Shown here one piece after another: positions 61,731-64,000 of a stretch of 64,000 nucleotides of DNA. This DNA comes from Pseudomonas fluorescens. Its GTDB lineage: Bacteria > Pseudomonadota > Gammaproteobacteria > Pseudomonadales > Pseudomonadaceae. Position 1 is the stretch's first letter; the number at the start of each line of letters is the position of its first letter. Position numbers and translations under genes: made by a program. The DNA is taken from assembly GCF_902498065.1 (NCBI RefSeq), contig NZ_CABVIR010000001.1, positions 434,001 through 498,000 on the forward strand. The letters are read 5' to 3'. The notes under the pieces were generated by a model. The model made no database searches and had not been told where the DNA came from. It saw only the letters and a program-made list of their open reading frames with translations.

Positions 61731-62132
61731 TCAAGCGTCACGCAACAGGTCGTTGGCGTTGAGCAGTTCGTAGGCGATTTCGGGGCGTTTCTCCAACCCG
61801 CGACGGATCGCGGCCGGGATCGCCTGGCGGGTTTTGCGGCACAGCCCCGGTAACTCGCCGATGGAGATGGCGATGCCGCGCATGGTGCGGACTTCGTTGA
61901 AACCGGGGGCGATTTCCACCCGGATGCCCAGTTGCTCGAACATCCGCTGCTGCAGCCGTTCGAGGTCGCCCAGGCTCTGGAGGTTTTCCAGGCGCTCGAT
62001 CAAGCGTTTTTCCTCGGTGCGGGTCAGAAACAGGATGCGCAAGTCCGCCCCCGCTTGTTCCAGCAGCGGTTCACGCTCGCAGTTGCAGGCACCGGGCGGG
62101 CAGGGTTGGCGGATCGGCAGCGAAGTGGTCAT
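61731..62132 (-). CDS. hypothetical protein with N-terminal cysteine cluster
   Basis: From the ATG at 62132 (62141 is possible) the protein has 133 residues. The N-terminus has CPPGACNCEREPLL, three cysteines that may bind a metal, followed by predicted helices (RTEEKRLIERLENLQSLGDL). I do not recognise the family, although similar proteins are common in Pseudomonas. It is cytoplasmic and upstream of no obvious partner. Confidence 0.6.
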   Translation of the reverse strand: MTTSLPIRQPCPPGACNCEREPLLEQAGADLRILFLTRTEEKRLIERLENLQSLGDLERLQQRMFEQLGIRVEIAPGFNEVRTMRGIAISIGELPGLCRKTRQAIPAAIRRGLEKRPEIAYELLNANDLLRDA

Positions 62133-62303
62133 AGGACTCAATCATAGAGCGCTCTGCGCGTGTTTGCCCACTGTGCAGAACCTGCACTCGGCCTCTCGGA
62201 TTACACCGATCCCCTGTAGATACCGTCTTACCCCTCACCGAGCAAGTGCAAGATTCGGGTCAAACGTCTGACCCGATTTGAGCACCCCGTAAACTCGTCA
62301 ACC

Positions 62304-62555
62304 TCAGGCCAGCATCGACAGCAAAGCACCCTGACGATCGAGTTTGGCCAGATCGTCAAACCCTCCGACATGCGTGTCACCGATAAAAATCTGCGGCACG
62401 CTGCGCCGACCGCTACGGCTGAGCATCTCCTGGAATTTCCCCGGTTCCGATTGAACGTTTATTTCCTGTGCCGCAATGCCTCGGCTGGCCAGCAGCATTT
62501 TCGCGTTACGGCAGTAAGGGCAGGTGTCAGTGGTGTAGAGCGTCACGGTGTTCAT
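62304..62555 (-). CDS. grxC: glutaredoxin 3
   Basis: From the ATG at 62555 the protein has 83 residues with the CPYC active site in YTTDTCPYCRNAKMLL, RSVPQIFIGDTHVGGFDDL and the usual length. It reduces disulfides with glutathione. It follows the AhpD-like gene by 27 bases in the same direction, so they may form a redox operon. Confidence 0.9.
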   Translation of the reverse strand: MNTVTLYTTDTCPYCRNAKMLLASRGIAAQEINVQSEPGKFQEMLSRSGRRSVPQIFIGDTHVGGFDDLAKLDRQGALLSMLA

Positions 62556-62582
62556 AAGTGGTGCTCCCAAATTGAAAGTCGT

Positions 62583-63101
62583 TCAAGCATCGATGGCCGG
62601 GAAATCGATCTCGGTCAGGGCGACGTTGTTGAGGTAATTGGTCAGGGTCTGCGAGGCCACGTGGGCGATCACTTCGATGATCTTGCTGTCGTTGATGCCG
62701 GCTGCCCGTGCCGCTGCGATCTGCTCGTTGCTCAGGTGGCCGCGGCTTTCGGTGATCTGTCGGGCGAGGGTGGCAAAGGCATTGAGCTGGCCGTTGCGGG
62801 CGCTGAGGATATCCTGCGCAGACAACCCGGCCTTGCCGGCAAACACTGTGTGGGCTGCGAGGCAGTAGTCGCATCCATTTACCTGGGACGTGGCGAGAAA
62901 GATCGCTTCTTTCTCGGTGGCGCTCAGCGACGTTTTACCGAGGGCCGCAGACTGTTGCAGATAAGAGGACAGCACGGCGGGTGCCTGCGCCAGCGTCTTG
63001 AAGACATTGGGCAAAAAACCGATTTTTTTCTGCACGCCTTCCAGCAGCGGGCGGGTGGTGTCGGTGGCGTGTTCGAGGCTCAGGGTGTTGATGCGGCTCA
63101 T
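62583..63101 (-). CDS. carboxymuconolactone decarboxylase family protein (AhpD-like)
   Basis: This 172-residue protein has the peroxidase-type CxxC motif in NGCDYCLAAHTVFAGKAG, and IGFLPNVFKTLAQAPAVL, typical of CMD/AhpD-like proteins. It probably reduces peroxides with thiol cofactors. It is divergent from the AraC gene at 63236 and precedes grxC. Confidence 0.85.
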   Translation of the reverse strand: MSRINTLSLEHATDTTRPLLEGVQKKIGFLPNVFKTLAQAPAVLSSYLQQSAALGKTSLSATEKEAIFLATSQVNGCDYCLAAHTVFAGKAGLSAQDILSARNGQLNAFATLARQITESRGHLSNEQIAAARAAGINDSKIIEVIAHVASQTLTNYLNNVALTEIDFPAIDA

Positions 63102-63235
63102 GGTGAATCTCCGTAGAGGACTGCGCGGTGTGCGCTGGGTACGGGGTCCATGTTAGTGACGAGCGCTGGCCTATTGGCTGCAAATCGTCGAGGATATGCG
63201 ACAGATCGTCCAGATATGCCATCAGGAGCCTGTCC

Positions 63236-64000
63236 ATGGATCGCCTGTCCACTTTGCTCAGCCATTTCGGCGTCAGCGCCGGCACCTTCCACAGCGGCAC
63301 GTTCTGCGGCACCACCGGTTTTGACGGTGATCAGGCCTGTGGGCATCTTCATCTGCTGCAATCGGGCGAGTTGACCCTGAAACTGGCCGATGAGCGCGCG
63401 ATTCAGCTCAACACACCCACCTTGATTTTCTTCCCTCGACCTTACCGCCATCGATTGATTGCCTCTGACGCGTCCGACACGCAACTGGTGTGCGCCTCGC
63501 TGACGTTCGATGGCGGTGGGGGGAATGCCCTGGCGGCGGCCTTGCCCGATTACCTGGTGCTTGATCTCGAAGAGGTGCCGAGCATGGCCGGTACGCTGGA
63601 CTGGCTGTTCAACGAAGCCTTCGGCGGCATTTGCGGTCGCGAAGCGATGATGGACCGTCTGTTCGAGGTGCTGGTGATCCAGTTGCTGCGGCACATTCTG
63701 ACTAACCGCGAACAAAGCCCCGGCATGATGGCCGGTCTGGCCGACCCACGCCTGGCACGCTCGTTAAGTCTGATGCACGACACGCCCGGCCAGTCCTGGA
63801 CCGTGGCTGAGTTGTCGGCGGCAGCCAACATGTCCCGAGCCAGTTTTGCCGAACACTTTCGGCAGGTGGTGGGGCAAACCCCGGTTGATTATCTGGTGAG
63901 TTGGCGCATCAGCCTCGCCCAGAAACGCTTGCGTGAAGGCAAGTCCATTGCCCTGATTGCCGATGAAGTGGGGTATGAAAGCCCTTCGGCGCTCGCTCGT
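63236..64000 (+). CDS. AraC family transcriptional regulator (truncated by window end)
   Basis: The ATG at 63236 has AGGAG seven bases upstream, and the frame stays open to the window end (255 codons). The N-terminal half is a cupin_6 type domain (HLHLLQSGELTLKLADERAI, LIFFPRPYRHRL). The C-terminal half has AraC helices (WTVAELSAAANMSRASFAEH, GKSIALIADEVGYESPSALA). It is likely to control the divergent AhpD-like/glutaredoxin genes. Confidence 0.85.
   Translation, partial: MDRLSTLLSHFGVSAGTFHSGTFCGTTGFDGDQACGHLHLLQSGELTLKLADERAIQLNTPTLIFFPRPYRHRLIASDASDTQLVCASLTFDGGGGNALAAALPDYLVLDLEEVPSMAGTLDWLFNEAFGGICGREAMMDRLFEVLVIQLLRHILTNREQSPGMMAGLADPRLARSLSLMHDTPGQSWTVAELSAAANMSRASFAEHFRQVVGQTPVDYLVSWRISLAQKRLREGKSIALIADEVGYESPSALAR

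Overview
The window looks like chromosomal DNA of a Pseudomonas of the fluorescens complex. The evidence is its high G+C, several REP/REPIN hairpins with GGGAGCGGGCTTGCCCGCGA-type arms, a DUF6124 gene with its characteristic structured leader, and the general gene content. No rRNA, tRNA, CRISPR array or complete insertion sequence was seen. All assignments come from reading the sequence and from recall of protein families; no database search was run.

Layout. (1) 0.1-5.6 kb: an AT-rich accessory segment holding a DUF3800 protein, four small or medium secreted cysteine-rich proteins of unknown function (one with the cysteine spacing of a defensin-like peptide) and a short tyrosine recombinase. 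(2) 5.7-10.5 kb: a DUF6630-like protein, a MITE-like repeat, a methyltransferase, a BioF2-type acyltransferase paired with a GT61 glycosyltransferase, and a NIPSNAP protein. (3) 10.8-23.9 kb: a catabolic region with two MFS transporters, two related LysR regulators, a DUF485-ActP-type symporter-cytochrome b561-nitronate monooxygenase operon, a MOSC protein, a DUF6124 protein, and a second operon encoding a CoA-acylating (methyl)malonate-semialdehyde dehydrogenase, a malonate semialdehyde decarboxylase and a class I nitronate monooxygenase. A near-identical 23-bp motif precedes both operons. The enzymes fit catabolism of propionate 3-nitronate (3-nitropropionate) through malonate semialdehyde.

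(4) 23.9-43.9 kb: mostly core-type genes. They include a sirtuin, an acetamidase-like enzyme with an inserted zinc ribbon followed by an HvfB-HvfC (DUF692-DUF2063) pair without a precursor peptide, a YnbA-PlsC-YnbB phospholipid-type operon, a two-component system divergent from a DUF2790 / small secreted protein / DipZ-type thioredoxin operon, phosphatidylcholine synthase, a universal stress protein and assorted regulators and methyltransferases. Tandem TGTATC half-sites with a 10-bp period occur at two loci and suggest control by the two-component system. (5) 44.1-46.7 kb: a haem-oxygenase-like diiron enzyme, an NPPY methyltransferase and a possible 13-residue peptide. (6) 46.8-58.2 kb: a lower-G+C block with TrkH, a sulfide-oxidation operon (persulfide dioxygenase, rhodanese/phosphatase-SQR fusion, TauE, a fossil ArsR gene, two YeeE proteins, DUF2892), the sigma-54 activator FisR, and an E. 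coli-type cytochrome bd operon (cydP-cydA-cydB-cydX-ybgE). Matching sigma-54 promoters and TGCCA/TGGCA inverted repeats indicate that FisR drives both sulfide oxidation and cytochrome bd. (7) 58.6-64 kb: ligD, whose composition changes about halfway, then DUF3303, glutaredoxin, an AhpD-like protein and a truncated AraC regulator at the window edge.
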